A DNA stretch of 64,000 nt from Chimonanthus salicifolius. Its lineage: Eukaryota; Streptophyta; Magnoliopsida; Laurales; Calycanthaceae. Position 1 is the first letter of the stretch. Each line of letters begins with the position of its first letter. The position numbers and the translations under genes were made by a program. Under the pieces are notes generated by a model, which was given only the letters and a program-made list of their open reading frames with translations, searched no databases and was not told the DNA's origin. Below, piece by piece: positions 23,491 to 37,600 of the stretch. The stretch covers positions 48,296,111-48,360,110 of the forward strand of contig CM023537.1 of NCBI GenBank assembly GCA_013350335.1, in the 5' to 3' direction.

Positions 23491-26400
23491 TCAAATTATT
23501 ATTATCACATCAATTTTGCTTCAATTACATTTTAATAATCTATTATTAATAGATTCTATTCTAAATTGAAGGGGTTTTATTTTAATTTGATCTATTACTA
23601 ATTAATACCTTTCTTTTTTACGTACTTGTTCTATTCTGTCAAACAAATGGGAAAATTGTTGTTCAGGTGTAGTGATTCTTCCCTTATGCGCCCTATTGGT
23701 ACTGGTGGAATAGGATTGATCCACAATACAGAACTTATAGGTTAACCTTTCGCTCAATATTAGAATCGACAATTGAAGTATATGAAGCTGCATCAATCGG
23801 GGATACATGATAGAAGGAATTGTTCTATCTCCAAACTTCACCTTCAATGAGCCGTAGGTTTTGCTTCAAGAATCTTTTTTCTTTCACTTGAACCCGGCTG
23901 CATCATAAAATGTCTAATAGAGCTTTCAAATTTATGTAAAAATATTAACCAATAGTTTGACTCAAGGATTAAAATCAAAATGGATTGAAACCCATATCAA
24001 TTTACCTTTGGGCAATATATGATTATTCGTTCATTGTCTACAACAGTATGTGTGAGGCAAATAAGAACTCAAAACCGATATCAAAGATAATATCAGAGTT
24101 TTCCACTACACAATAATTAAACTCACTGCTTCTATTATGGAAAATTTGAAAAACCAATGCTAATATTTTCATCTACCAAATTATTCTCACTCCTAAAATT
24201 GATAATACCTCAAAGTTGAACAACAAAACAAAAAGAAAAAATCATTAGAAGTAAAAAAAATGTGAAAATAAATGTAGAATGGTACTATTTAGCCAAGTGA
24301 TTTTTCAAATCCTTAGTCAAACTGTTACTTTCGAAATCCGAATTTACGCTCTGAAACTGAATTTAAGCAAAATCTGCTACTTCCAATTTATTTAAAAAAT
24401 TATATTATATTTAAAATAAATAGATAATACTTTTAAATTATTTTAATATTTTAATTAAAATAAAACAAAAAATAAATAAATGAGTGGTTAATCTATATTT
24501 TTAAGAATAAAAATATTTTCTTAAAATAATATGTTGATTTACACTCATAAATTTGCTGAGCACTCAGCTTTTTTTTTTTCTCCCTCATTTTCACTAAAAT
24601 TACTAAAATTTACTTAATTACAATAGCGCAGATAGTTCGAGACTTTGAGATGTGTCGTCCCATGAACTCAAATCTCTTAGGTTCTACATCTCTACTGTAA
24701 GGAAGGGCATTTTGGTCTAAAAATGTTCTGCATAGATGTATGAGGGCCTCTAAGTTTAAAAATGTTTTTTCCTAAGTCCTGCTACCTATTCATTTTAAAA
24801 TAGTCTGGAAAAAGTTAATTGATAGAAAGTCAATTTCAAATGAATGTAATAATTTTTTTAATAATAATGACTTAGATAAACTAATAACATTTATTTTAAA
24901 TTACTTTTATGTATGTGCTTTGCAAGTGTTAATAATACTTATTTAAAATCTTAGTAATGTTTATGCATATAAAAATTGATTTATACAAAGGTGATTTTAA
25001 AATGTTCAATATTTAACTCTTTTAATAGAATATGGAATTTATTTTATATCTTAAAACTAAAAAACATTCATCCAATTATATAAAATTAAAACTTTAAAAA
25101 AATGTAAGATATAAAGTCACAAACAATAACATAACTACATAAACATTCAAGACTCATATTAATGATCCATGAATCTATTCGACCTCTTAAAACCAAATCA
25201 ATATAATAAGAGTTTATCAGTATAATAAGAGTTTATCAGATAAGCTCATTTATTCATAGAATGGAAATAATTTTGATTAATGTCGTTAAAATGAAGGACG
25301 CCCATTCTAACACGGGCAAAATTTGTTAGGTGACACGGGATGAAATAAAATTTCCATTTTATCTTTACCAGTGTACCACTTATCAAGTACCGATATATCG
25401 ATATGCAAAGCAGCGTGTTATCGGTACACTGATACTTTATGAATGGTATACTATTAGGGATAAAGTGAGAATTTCACTCCATCTATGTCTCCTAATAAAT
25501 TTTGCTGGCTGAGCTAAAGTGAAAGTGAAGTAAGGAGAAAGATTGTAAAAGGTGAGTGAAGTCACTATTGAAGGACACAAACAATGCCCTTTGTTAAATT
25601 TGAAAGTGTTGAAAACGAAGTTCTTGAGCTATATTCATTTAATTTATAGTTCAAAATAAATATTTTATACTTTTCATAATATAACACGTTTCTTTTAAAC
25701 AAATTGTACTCTAAAGTTTCCTGCCCATAACTTTATGTTGGATGCCTACGAATCATGGAATTTTATTTACTAAAAACTTAGTAAAATAAACATTATTTAA
25801 GTGTATAGAAAAGAAAAGGTTTGAGTCAAGACCCTCTCTATACAAATTGAAGTCTAAGACAAAAATTCTAAATGGAGTCTTCTTGATATTTAATATATTA
25901 TTATAAATAATATTTCATTAAAATTTTAATTATATATAATAAAAAAATTTATCTAAAATCTATTTTTCTTACTTTTTGAGATTCAAAATTATTAATTAAT
26001 TTTTTATACTGAAGTTTTTCAAAAATGTTCAACATGTAAGTGAGACCCAAATAAATTAATTTGTGAGATTATCAGTTGATTTAAATTAAATTAGAAAAAA
26101 ATAGTTGCAAATTAGTGGAATTAATAAAAACAATATCAAATTAATTAGACCTCAAAATTTTAAGAGTCTCTGAAAATTTAAGTTTTAAGAGATTCAAATG
26201 ATTAGTAATTTTCTCTAAAATATTTGGAAATAAATCTTCATCATTTGAAATGGATTTCATGAAAACTATTTTTTTCCGTTTTAATTAATTAGATAAAATT
26301 AAGTATCTCGTTTTTAGAAAAAAAATAATACATGTAAAAACCGTGGCCCCTAGTAGGACCCACGCTCCAATTTCCCTAAAATACACTCATTTGAACCCCT

Positions 26401-27370
26401 TGCCAAAAACGTTTGAAAATTCTTCTCTTCTCTTTCCTCTTACAAACCCGACCTCTCCTTCTTCCACTTCATCCTCTCCACATGGTTCCTTCCTCTTCCT
26501 TTCCATTCCTTGGTTCCTTTCCTTTTCCAAAAAAATAGCTCTCTTCCTCTTTGAAATAGGATTCGACTTCCTTACATCTTTCCCTCACTTCTTTTCTTAT
26601 CCTTTTTCTATATCCACCATTTTCTTTTCTATTTCTATATTGCCTACCCCTTGAGTCAAGCCTGATTTGAGTTGAAACGCTTGGATTTGAAGTGGGTGGT
26701 TGTTGTAATGAAGGAAAGAGAAGAAAGAAATGAATGAAGAAGTTGATGCTGCTGTCGGGAAGTGAGGGCAAATAGGGTTTAAAGTTTTCTTCCAACGTGG
26801 AGCCCATGTTACATTAAAAACAAATTCGAAATAGCCGATAAGGAAGGAGTATCCGCTGATACACTGAGGCCGATCCGACAGTCATACGGCGGCAATGATA
26901 TGCATCCACATATTTAAAAGCGATAATATCTAGCTACGGATACAATAGATATTGATCCGATATTATTTTTCATACATGTGATGCATATTACAACCATACT
27001 TTTTAAATATAAGTATATATGTGAACAAATACTATGCAAGAATATAAACTAGCTAGCATTTACAATATCTCATCACAAAAAGATTAAAATTAAAGAAAAC
27101 TAATAGAGAATTTGATTATTTTATAACAAAAAGGAAATGCATAACAAAGAAAAGTTTAGCGTTACTTATTGTTCAAACACAAACACGAAAGTAGAAAAGA
27201 TCAAATCTGGTGAGAAAAGAGAGTAACGAGGATAATCTCCATTACTCTTATTTAATAACTAAAAGTTAAAGAGTAAAGACTCAATTTTACCTTTCCTCTA
27301 CTTTTAAAAATTCTTTAAGTATTCATAATACTCGAAATAACCCTTGGGCAAAATAACCTCACGTAACTGC
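23490..27370. other. AT-rich intergenic DNA between TEs and the GST gene
   Basis: No gene seen. A 280-bp moderately GC-balanced block at 23598-23880 looks different from its surroundings and resembles organelle DNA in style, but I could not identify it. Frames at 26343-26807 read a CT-rich stretch and have no recognisable domain. Confidence 0.35.
25339..25484. mobile_element. Possible small MITE or inverted-repeat element
   Basis: Ends GATGAAATAAAATTTCC and, inverted, GATGGAGTGAAATTCTC form imperfect terminal repeats of about 27 bp around a 146-bp unit. A target duplication was not found. Confidence 0.3.
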
Positions 27371-27401
27371 TATAAAATTTATTACTCGTCCAAAAGCAGC
27401 C

Positions 27402-27407
27402 TTTATT
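27402..27407 (-). terminator. Poly(A) signal of the GST gene
   Basis: AATAAA on the minus strand, 7 bp past the stop codon. A second AATAAA lies at 27378-27383 and is a more usual distance away. Confidence 0.4.
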
Positions 27408-27413
27408 AACTAT

Positions 27414-28405
<992 letters not shown>

Positions 28406-28409
28406 TTAA

Positions 28410-29600
28410 CTTTGGAGTTTTCTATTAATATTTTTTTTAATCATGTGTCATTGCTTGCATCATCAGTGTGGACTTGAGAAGACTAAATATTTTTCCTTTT
28501 TTATAATATCTATGGGTGGGTGAAGACATTATCCATTTCACTTTGAATAAATTAAACTTTCAATCAAAGCCTCTTTTATTGACAAAATTAAAAAATAAAA
28601 TATGATATCATTAAAAATTATATTTGTTTTATGAATCTCTGGCCGTGACTTCAGAAGCTGATTTTAGTTTGATATATTATTATTTTATGAATCTTAGTGT
28701 TTTTATATATTATTTTAAATATAAAGTTATTAATTTTGGAGAAATTAATTATTATTTTGTTATGTTGAAATTACAATGTAGAAGAAATTAACCTTAGTTA
28801 TGAGATATGTTCTGGAACTCATTTTGGTTTTCTTTCCACACAGGAACATTTCGGTGCTTTGACCAGTTTGGTTTTAAATTTTACAAAGATAGCATAAAAA
28901 TTAAAAATTAAAATATGTTAAAATTAAAAAAAATAATAAAAATATGTTACGAGTTCCTGTTTTCATCATTTCACACTAACCTACTTAAATAAAAATATAA
29001 ACTATCATTAAATATCCATTCATGTTTATAATTTTATATTTTAATAGTGTAATTATCAAATAAAAGTCTAATTAGACAAAAAGAGAACATAAGAATTAAG
29101 CAAGAAATAAACACCAATAAATATGAATCCAATCAAATATCAAAGCTAAAAACAAATAGGTGTATTAATTCATTTCATTTTTTTTTCCAATTTTTTTCAT
29201 ATCCATAAAATATCAATTGTATGAATTAAAAATTACATAATGAGCTACAAGTATATTGAATTTAAGTGGAAAGTTAAATTTCTATCTACTTGGACCTTAG
29301 TGGTCAAATTTATCAATCTCTGTTAAATTAAAGATGTTAATGATTTTCACTATTAAAATCAAATGATTAGTAATTTGATTTTGTATAATTTCATTTTAGA
29401 TTGATGTATAAAAATTTAGAAAGAATTATAAAATCAGTAGAGGGAAATCGCTAGGCCAAAATGGGTCATTTCAAAATAATACTTAGTGCCAAAATAGAAA
29501 CAGTTCCATTCGATATTCTCGTCAAAGTTTCATTCCAACTGAAATAGAATAAAATTGATAATTAATAAAGTCCATCTGTTTACACACTCGATTTTTCTAC
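28410..29600. other. AT-rich spacer between GST and the palindrome
   Basis: No reading frame or element ends were seen. The GST promoter lies at its left edge. Confidence 0.4.
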
Positions 29601-29639
29601 CTCTACACACCCATTTTTTTTGTGCAAGTGGCTAATTAC

Positions 29640-31397
29640 CATTTTGCCCCCACGTTTTCATTCGTTCGAACGAATTCCCAGTTCATTTCTGCATTCGTTC
29701 GAACGAATGGACGCATTCCCCATCCAATTTTGATTCATTCGAACGAATCTCCGTTTAAAATCAATTCGTTCAAATGAATGAATCGGGTGAACAGTAACGC
29801 GCGTTACTGTTCACCCGTGAACGAATTGATTGAATGAATCGATTTTTTTTTAAAATTTCAAAGTTATTTTTTAAACACTGTATATTTTTAAAATTTCTCA
29901 AATTAAATATTTGGACTAATTACAATAATCTGATAAAAATATTTTAAGACTTTAAGGTCTTTTGACACTCCTAAATATTTAAAACACAGTATTTTACAAA
30001 TAAGGGTATCCCTAGGGTGTGCCGAAAACACATTTAGATTTCTCAAAAGACCTTGAAGTGTTAAAGTATTTTTATTAGGTTATCGTAATTAGTCCGGATA
30101 TTCAATTTGAAAATTTTTTGAAATACACAGTACTTAAAAAATAACTTTAAAGTTTTAAAAGAGATTTTATTATTTAATCCAGTATGCACATTATTTTTTA
30201 ACTACCGTGTATTTTCAAAATTTCTCAAATTGAATATTCGGACTAATTACGATAACCTGATAAATATACTTTAAGACTTCAAGGTCTTTTGACACTCCTA
30301 AATGTATTTTCGGCACACCCTTATTTGTAAAATACTGTGTTTTAAATATTTAGGAGTGTCAAAAGACCTTAAAGTCTTAAAGTATTTTTATCAAATTATC
30401 GTAATTAGTCCGGATATTTAATTTGAGAAATTTTAAAAATACAAAGTGCTTAAAAAATAACTTTGAAATTTTAATAAAAATCGATTCATTCGAATGAATC
30501 ACTGATTCATTCGAATGAATTGATTCATGATAACTGATTCATTCAAATGAATCGATTTTTATTAAAATTTCAAAGTTATTTTTTAAGCACTGTCTATTTT
30601 TAAAATTTCTCAAATTAAATATCTGGACTAATTACGATAATCTGATAAAAATACTTTAAGACTTCAAGGTCTTTTGACACTCCTAAATATTTAAAACATA
30701 GTATTTTACAAATAAGGGTATCCTTAGGGTGTGCCGAAAACACATTTAGCAGTATCAAAAGACCTTTAAGTTTTAAAGTATATTTATCAGGTTATCGTAA
30801 TTAGTCCGAATATTCAATTTAAGAAATTTTGAAAATACACGGTGCTTAAAAAATAATATGCATAGTGTATTAAATAATAAAAATCTCCTTTAAAACTTTA
30901 AAGTTATTTTTTAAGCACTGTGTATTTCCAAAATTTCTCAAATTGAATATTCAGACTAATTACGATAACTTGATAAATATACTTTAAGACTTCAAGGTCT
31001 TTTGACACTCCTAAATGTGTTTTTGGCATACCCTAACGATATCCTTATTTGTAAAATACTGTGTTTTAAATATTTAAGAGTATCAAAAGACCTTAAAATC
31101 TTAAAGTATTTTTATCAAATTATCGTAATTAGTCTTGATATTTAATTTGAAAAATTTTAAAAATACAAAGTGCTTAAAAAATAACTTTGAAATTTTAATA
31201 AAAATTGATTCATTCAATCGATTCGTTCACAGGTGAACAGTAATGCGTGTTACTGTTCATCCGATTCATTCATTCAAATGAATTGATTTTAAACGGAGAT
31301 TCTTTCGAACAAATCAAAATTTGATGGGGTATGCGGTTATTCATTCGAACGAATGCCGAAATGAACCGAGAATTCGTTCGAATAAATGAAAATATGA
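29640..31397. mobile_element. Foldback-type element: ~1.75-kb multi-level palindrome
   Basis: The left terminus (29655-29845) and right terminus (31205-31390) are inverted copies, close to 88% alike by eye. Between them are two tandem modules (about 29855-30480 and 30550-31200), each itself a ~620-bp inverted repeat, so the block can fold at three levels. The centre is near 30507. The termini contain repeated 16-bp palindromes ATTCGTTCGAACGAAT (29660-29675, 29693-29708, variants at 29733 and 31339) and a perfect 32-bp palindrome at 29785-29816, with a worn partner at 31233-31263. There is no coding capacity. The right end disappears into an assembly gap. Confidence 0.88.
29785..29816. repeat. 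Perfect 32-bp palindrome
   Basis: The left arm GGGTGAACAGTAACGC is followed directly by its reverse complement, with no loop. Confidence 0.95.
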
Positions 31398-31497
31398 NNN
31401 NNNNNNNNNNNNNNNNNNNNNNNNNNNNNNNNNNNNNNNNNNNNNNNNNNNNNNNNNNNNNNNNNNNNNNNNNNNNNNNNNNNNNNNNNNNNNNNNN
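31398..31497. other. Assembly gap (100 N)
   Basis: Exactly 100 N, the usual placeholder for a gap of unknown size. It lies at the end of the foldback element and about 170 bp before the PEX13 start codon, so promoter and upstream leader may be missing. Confidence 0.98.
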
Positions 31498-31630
31498 AAA
31501 AAAAATTACAAGATATACCACGCACGATGATCCAAGTACGTTCGGACACCAGAAATACGGAGGCATTTCGTTGGTCGGCGGATTTTCATCAATCGAAGAG
31601 AAGTTTCCTTCTTCTTCTTCTTCTCTCAAA

Positions 31631-31641
31631 ATGATGTGATG
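31631..31641 (+). promoter_or_regulatory. Upstream ATGs in the PEX13 leader
   Basis: ATG ATG TGA at 31631-31639 is a two-codon upstream frame. The ATG at 31639 opens a frame that overlaps the PEX13 start out of frame. Both could lower translation if this DNA is transcribed. Confidence 0.4.
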
Positions 31642-31663
31642 TCCTATACCCGCCGCTATAGCC

Positions 31664-34600
31664 ATGGATTCCACTCCTTCCAATCCTCAGCAACCAGGTC
31701 TCTCTCTTTCTCTATTCTTCTTTCTTCTCTTTTGTTCTGTTGTTGGCATATTAATGTTTATTTCTATCTTCCTCTCTATTATAAATCCTTTCCCTATTCG
31801 GGCTTTCTTTATTTTTAATGCACGATTTCGTAATTTTATTCTTTTTGTATTCAAAATTGGAATATAGGGTTTGGATGCCTATGTTTTGTTGTGATTTTTA
31901 TTTGATTACGTGACAAAATTGGCGTTTTTGCGATTTCATTTGTGGATTTCTTTCTTTTTTCTTAATGAAAAAATTTTAATGGTGAGGAAGTTGAGTTTAT
32001 ACTCTCTGGGTTTTTCAATTTTCAGATGTGAATATGTATCAATCCGTCAAGATTATAGGGTTTGAATTGTTTAATTCGGGGAAATTCTCTTTGGAAGCGT
32101 TACTATTTGCCCTTTTTCTAATCTGTTGAGGGTTCTTGGTGAGGGAAGCTTGATTAGCAGAGATTCTTTGTCCCATGCTAGGATTCACAGTAACTGGTTC
32201 ATCTATAGAGCAATTGATGGTGAGAAAATCATTTACAAATTTTGGATGGATTAATTAGGAGATGTTCTTAGCGAAAGCACTAAGATTCACTGTCAAGCTA
32301 TTGATGATGACGAAACCTGTTATACGGCAAAATCCTAGCTTATTGGGTTTTGGATCCTTGGACTGGGATGCCTGGATTGGGCAAGACTAGAATAGGGGCA
32401 TCCCATGGAGATGACAATGATATGGATTTTACACATAAAATTGAAGTATCAGACACGAAACAATACAAAAACTTTATCTATTTTTAAATGTCTTACTATT
32501 GTACTCTTTGAATCCTCTAGAATGGTTTGTTGTATTAAAATTGTTTGCAATAATGGTATATTATTGCTTTGTCTAATGGACTATTGTTGATAATGGAGCA
32601 ATTGATGGTGGGGAAGCATTTACAATGAGATCCTAGGGCTTGGATGGCTTGATTTGGAGAAATTCTTTGTAGAAATGATTTGATTCACCATTTCTATTTA
32701 TCTATAGATTGATTGATGGTGATGGAACCTGTTACAATGTGAAAATTTTAGCCTATTGGATTTTGTATCCTTGGACTATGATGCCCATGTACGATGTGGG
32801 TACAATTTGGACATGTTAGGGATACAAAGAGGACGTAGATTTTATGCATAACATTGAAGGATCAAATGTGTCATGATACTGAAACTTTACCTTCCAAAAG
32901 TCGTAGGTGTCTTGGATTGGTTTAGGATGGTTTGTTGCATCAAAATTGTTTGCATTAATGGTGTATCATGTTTTATCCATTTATCTCGTCATCAATAGAG
33001 TTTGTTGACCAATTGATGGTCAACAAATCATTTACAACCATATTCTTGGGCTTTGTCGACTCGAAGTTGGAGAATTTTTTTATGGAAATGCTAGGATTCA
33101 TTGTGTTTCTTTAACCAATAGAGTGAGTGGTGGTGAGGAAACATATTATAATGTGAACCTTTTAGCATATTAGGTTTTGAATCCTTGGATTCCATAGACA
33201 CAACAATGGCAAAGATTTACATGTTAAAAAGAAGTATAAGACATGGCACAAGACATAAGCTTTGTCTATTTTGAAGAGTCTGAGCATCATATCTTTGGAC
33301 TGCTCAAGTTATAAATTTGAGGTTTGTTATATTAAAAAATATTCAAAATGCTCAAAACTTTATAATCTTCAAAACTAGAGATGGCAATGGGTAAAGGTTT
33401 AGGCTAGGTCTTTGCTATGCTGAGCCCAAGCTTGACATAGGCTTGAAAGACATAACCGAGCCCGACTAGCCCAACTTGCCTAATGGGAAGCTTGATTCCG
33501 TTCAGAAAGCCTAAGTATCATGCATGACTTTTTGGATTTTGTTCCTTTTTCAAACCCATGATTTTTAACTATGGTTGAGAGGACCTCATGTTGGTATCTA
33601 ACTTGTGGTCCAATATGACTTGTTTATATACAAATTGTCTTATGGGGCTTTTGGGCCTGAGAAGTATAAGTCCAAGGGTTAATACGGGTGCTTAACCTGT
33701 ACTTTTTCTCTAGTTTGCACCTTGAGCTTTTGAGCTTTTGGGCCAAATGGCCATCTTTATTCAAAACCATGACTTGAGCCCTATATTTGAATATAGAACA
33801 TTCCAACCAACCCATCCTTGTGGTCTCTAGTGGGCTTTGTTGGCTTAAGACACCGCAACTTAATGTGTGGGGATGATTTGAAGACTTCCTTATCCGCCTT
33901 AAGGTACAAAATAGTATCATCAACATATTGTAAATGGGTAACCTCAATATCAGCGTTTGCAATACGAAAACCCTGAAGCCAACGTTGAGAAGAAACTACA
34001 TGCAACATAAGATGCAGAGCGTCTGCCACAACAACATAGAGATAAGGGGATAGAGGGTCACCCTGACGAACTCCTTTCTCCATCCTAAAAAACCCTTTAG
34101 AACTCCCATTTACCAACACTAACATATGAGCCGATGATAAACAAGCAAACATCCACCTCCGCCAACAAGCACCAAACCCCATCCTATGCAACACATAATC
34201 AAGAAAGGTCCAATTCACATTGTCATAAGCTTTTTGGAAATCCAGTTTATAGACCACGCCCGCTTCCCCTGACACAAATTTGGGGTCCAAATATTCATGC
34301 GGCACCACAACAGAGTCACCAATTTGACTTTTAAAGCCTAATGATTTAACTCGATGAATTTCCACCATTAGATAAATGTGAAATTGTGAGGACCTTAGAA
34401 AATATGAATTCTTTTATCCAACCAAGACAAAATTTTGTAGGCATCATATACAAGCCAAGGCCTTTCAAACTCACCAATCTATGTGGATCCAAGTGGGCCC
34501 ATTTGGTGCAATATATATATATAACAATGATCTCCTAAGACGTAGCGGGGATCGAGTTAAAGGATTAGGACAGGTAACGTAGTGTAAAGCTGGGTTAATG

Positions 34601-37600
34601 AAGGTATAGATGGTCTGAAGGAATATCTAATTAAGAATGGGTTGGTGGATGATAATAATGTAAATAAGAACAGGCTAAGGTAGGGAGATGAAGGATGGTG
34701 TGAAGGTTAATTGGAATCAGTTGTTGGGTTGATTACAATAAAGGAACTGTAACAGAGAATAGAGGTATGGGATAGATGGTAGGGTTGATGGCTGGGTAAG
34801 GACGATGGGAGCAATGGAACAGAGGATGAGATGGTGGGTAGCGGAGGGTTAGGGACAATTGGTTTTAGATGGTGAGAAGATGGAGGTCAGAAGTAAAGAA
34901 GATCGAAAGGGGGTGGATATCAGGACGTGTGGTTCGAACCTGTTACTGGCAGCCAGGTATGGCTGCGTGTTGAAAGAGACTCGGGCTGGCCTGCAACAGG
35001 GATTGGCCTAGATTGGGAAGCAATCTTCCTTCTACTTGCAAGCAGAAGGGGGAGATCAAAACTCCTGGGGTGTGTCGTTCTACGGCGGCCACAAAGAACC
35101 CAAGAGGAAAATCAATCAAACAAGAACAAGGATCTTGAAGCAAATCAATCAATTCATTCAATCCAATTCGTATAACTATTACAGTCTACAAAAGGGGTAT
35201 TTATATGCAACCTAAGTACTGAAAATAGAAAAGAAAATACAATAGAAAGCAAGAAGAAAAGAAAGGAGAAAAGATAGAAACCAAAGAGATCGTCGGCAAC
35301 TTCCATCTTTAGCTTTGTTGGTTCAGTCTGTGCTTGGAGAGAAAATCGGAAGAGACCAAGAGCTTTCCTTCGTCGGGTTCTTGCAGACGTAGAGAGGAGA
35401 AGAGAGGAGAGGAGAGGAGGAAACTTTCCCTCTTTCATAGGTGCGGCTGCAAAGAGGAAAGTTTCTCTTTCCTTTTGTTTCAATTGGCTGCCCTACGCAC
35501 GTGCCTTATGCACACGTGCTACATCACCTAAGAACATTCTCTTGAGAACTTTGGTTTGTGGGACTCACACTAAACCTAATGGATCTAGTTTTACCCCACT
35601 TTTGACAACAAATTGACTTTTAAAGCCAATTGATCTAACCTGATGAATTTTGATTAGATAAATGTGAAAATTTGAAGGTCTTATGGCTTCTCTTATCCGA
35701 TGAAGATGAAATTTTATACACACCATATAAAGGCAAAGGCTTTTTAAACCCACTCATCCATGTGGGCCTAGGTGGCGCCCTTTGGTTGTAGTTTCAAGAA
35801 AGTCTCACGAAAACTAGTTCTTAGGGAATCCTTGTTTTATATACATACACGTACTACAAGATCTAAGAAGAAAATTAATAAAAAAATAAAAACCAGTTGT
35901 GCTCGAGAGAGCCTGAGAATGGAAACTTGGGCGTTTTGGATATGCCAACCTATCCTCCACCTTCCTTTTATATATATATATATATATATATATGTTAAGA
36001 CTCTGAATACCACTTGATGATGGCTATCTCACACGTTCATAATGAAGAAGGAAAACCTCCGTTCGGGGATGCGGGATTAATCAAGGCTCTCGATACCAAA
36101 TGACGAAGATTGTCTCACCCGATGAAGAAGGGAAAGCCTTCGATCAGTCGGGTAGACCTAATACCAAATGACACAACGGGTAAGATCGGGTTGTCCGGTT
36201 TTAAATGGATAAATTAGCAACGGGCTTGATCAAAGTGATCGATAACTGGAGTTAATGGGATTAATGGAGAACTCTAATGGGTTCAATGGGAATTACTTGG
36301 GTAAAATAAAAGGATTGGGAACTATGGAGGTCAAAGGTAATAAGACAGGTTGACTGGGAATGGGTAACATGTCAAAAGAGAAGGGAAAGGTGAACTTTGT
36401 TCTCATGACATTAAAAGGTGGGAAAGAAAAAAAGGGTAGGACTTGCTGGGGTTGGTTCTTTCCCAACAAACCTGGGAAACAAAGAGGTGGGCTGGTGTTA
36501 GGGGGTTGCAGGGACACGTTGCACAAGCAGAACAACATGTGGGCTATGGAGTAGTGGGGTGGCAATGGGTGTTGGGTAATGGGCGTTCAGGCGGTGGATA
36601 GAGAGGAGGAAGGTGACTGGATGGCGGCCAGCAATGACGCAAAAATTGTGGGCAAATGGAGAAAAGGCGATGGGCGAATGGAGGGGAACGCAGCCTAGAT
36701 AGGTGCTGTACAGGAAGCTACCGCGATCGTGCAGGCGCTAGGCAGGGTAACTTGTCCAAGGAAGAGGACGGGTGGTAGAGAACGCGACTAGGGAGCAACA
36801 TTTGTGCAAAGGACCTGGATCGGCCATGAGAAACTCTAAGGTATGCTGACAATCGCTGTTGAGAGCAGGAAACCATAGAGGAAATAAAAAAGAGGGAGAA
36901 GAAGATAGGGTCGGAGATCCACCCGACAAAGGGGTTGAGAGAAATCTCGATTCTTAATTTTCCATTGATTGTCTTTTACTTTCCCAAAAGGGGTTTTTAT
37001 AAGATAATCCTATAACTAAAAATAGAAATAAAACTAAAAACAAAAATAAAAACATAAAAGGAAAGTAACAAAAGAAGAAATTGCTTCTACTGCTAAATCC
37101 CGGCTCTCTCGTCGATGGATGAGGAGGAAAAAGGAAGTTTCCTTCTTTGTTGTCGGTGGCTTGGTTTATCCAACCTTTCCATGCTCCATCAATATATAAG
37201 GGGAACTTCGATTTTGATTGATGGTAGGCTTGTCTCCGTGGTCGATAAATAATAAATACTCGAATATTGAGCCAATTTCAATTGGTGAGATGATGAAATT
37301 GGAACCGATTGCCTAACCGTTGCACCCATCACAGCTGAAAGACCGGCACTTGAATAAGCACCAGTATGATCAATTGTTAGTTAGTATTTGCCTTTCCATT
37401 ATTTTATTTCAATTCATAAGAAGAGACATGATTGCTAGCTCTGACTGGGACAGGAGAAAATGTTCGCTTTCCTTCGTGCTTTCTTGATTCCGATAGTGAT
37501 TATTCTTCAATTGACATTGCCTCTTGCTATTTCAAAAATCTTAAGGTTAGGGAAGGCAGCCGCACCGCACAGGGTGTGTAGGCCCTTATGTTGTAAGGGT

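Noticed and set aside
23602..23847. Plastid gene fragment
   Set aside because: The style looks organellar but I could not match it to any plastid or mitochondrial protein, so no call is made.
26343..26807. CT-rich frames upstream of the GST as a small gene
   Set aside because: Low-complexity sequence open on both strands without recognisable domain.
31270..31683. Frames across the N gap
   Set aside because: They only stay open because of the 100 unknown bases.
34931..34941. GGTTCGAACCT as a SINE or tRNA B box
   Set aside because: No A box at the right distance and no A-rich tail. The string occurs by chance in LTR-like block 1.
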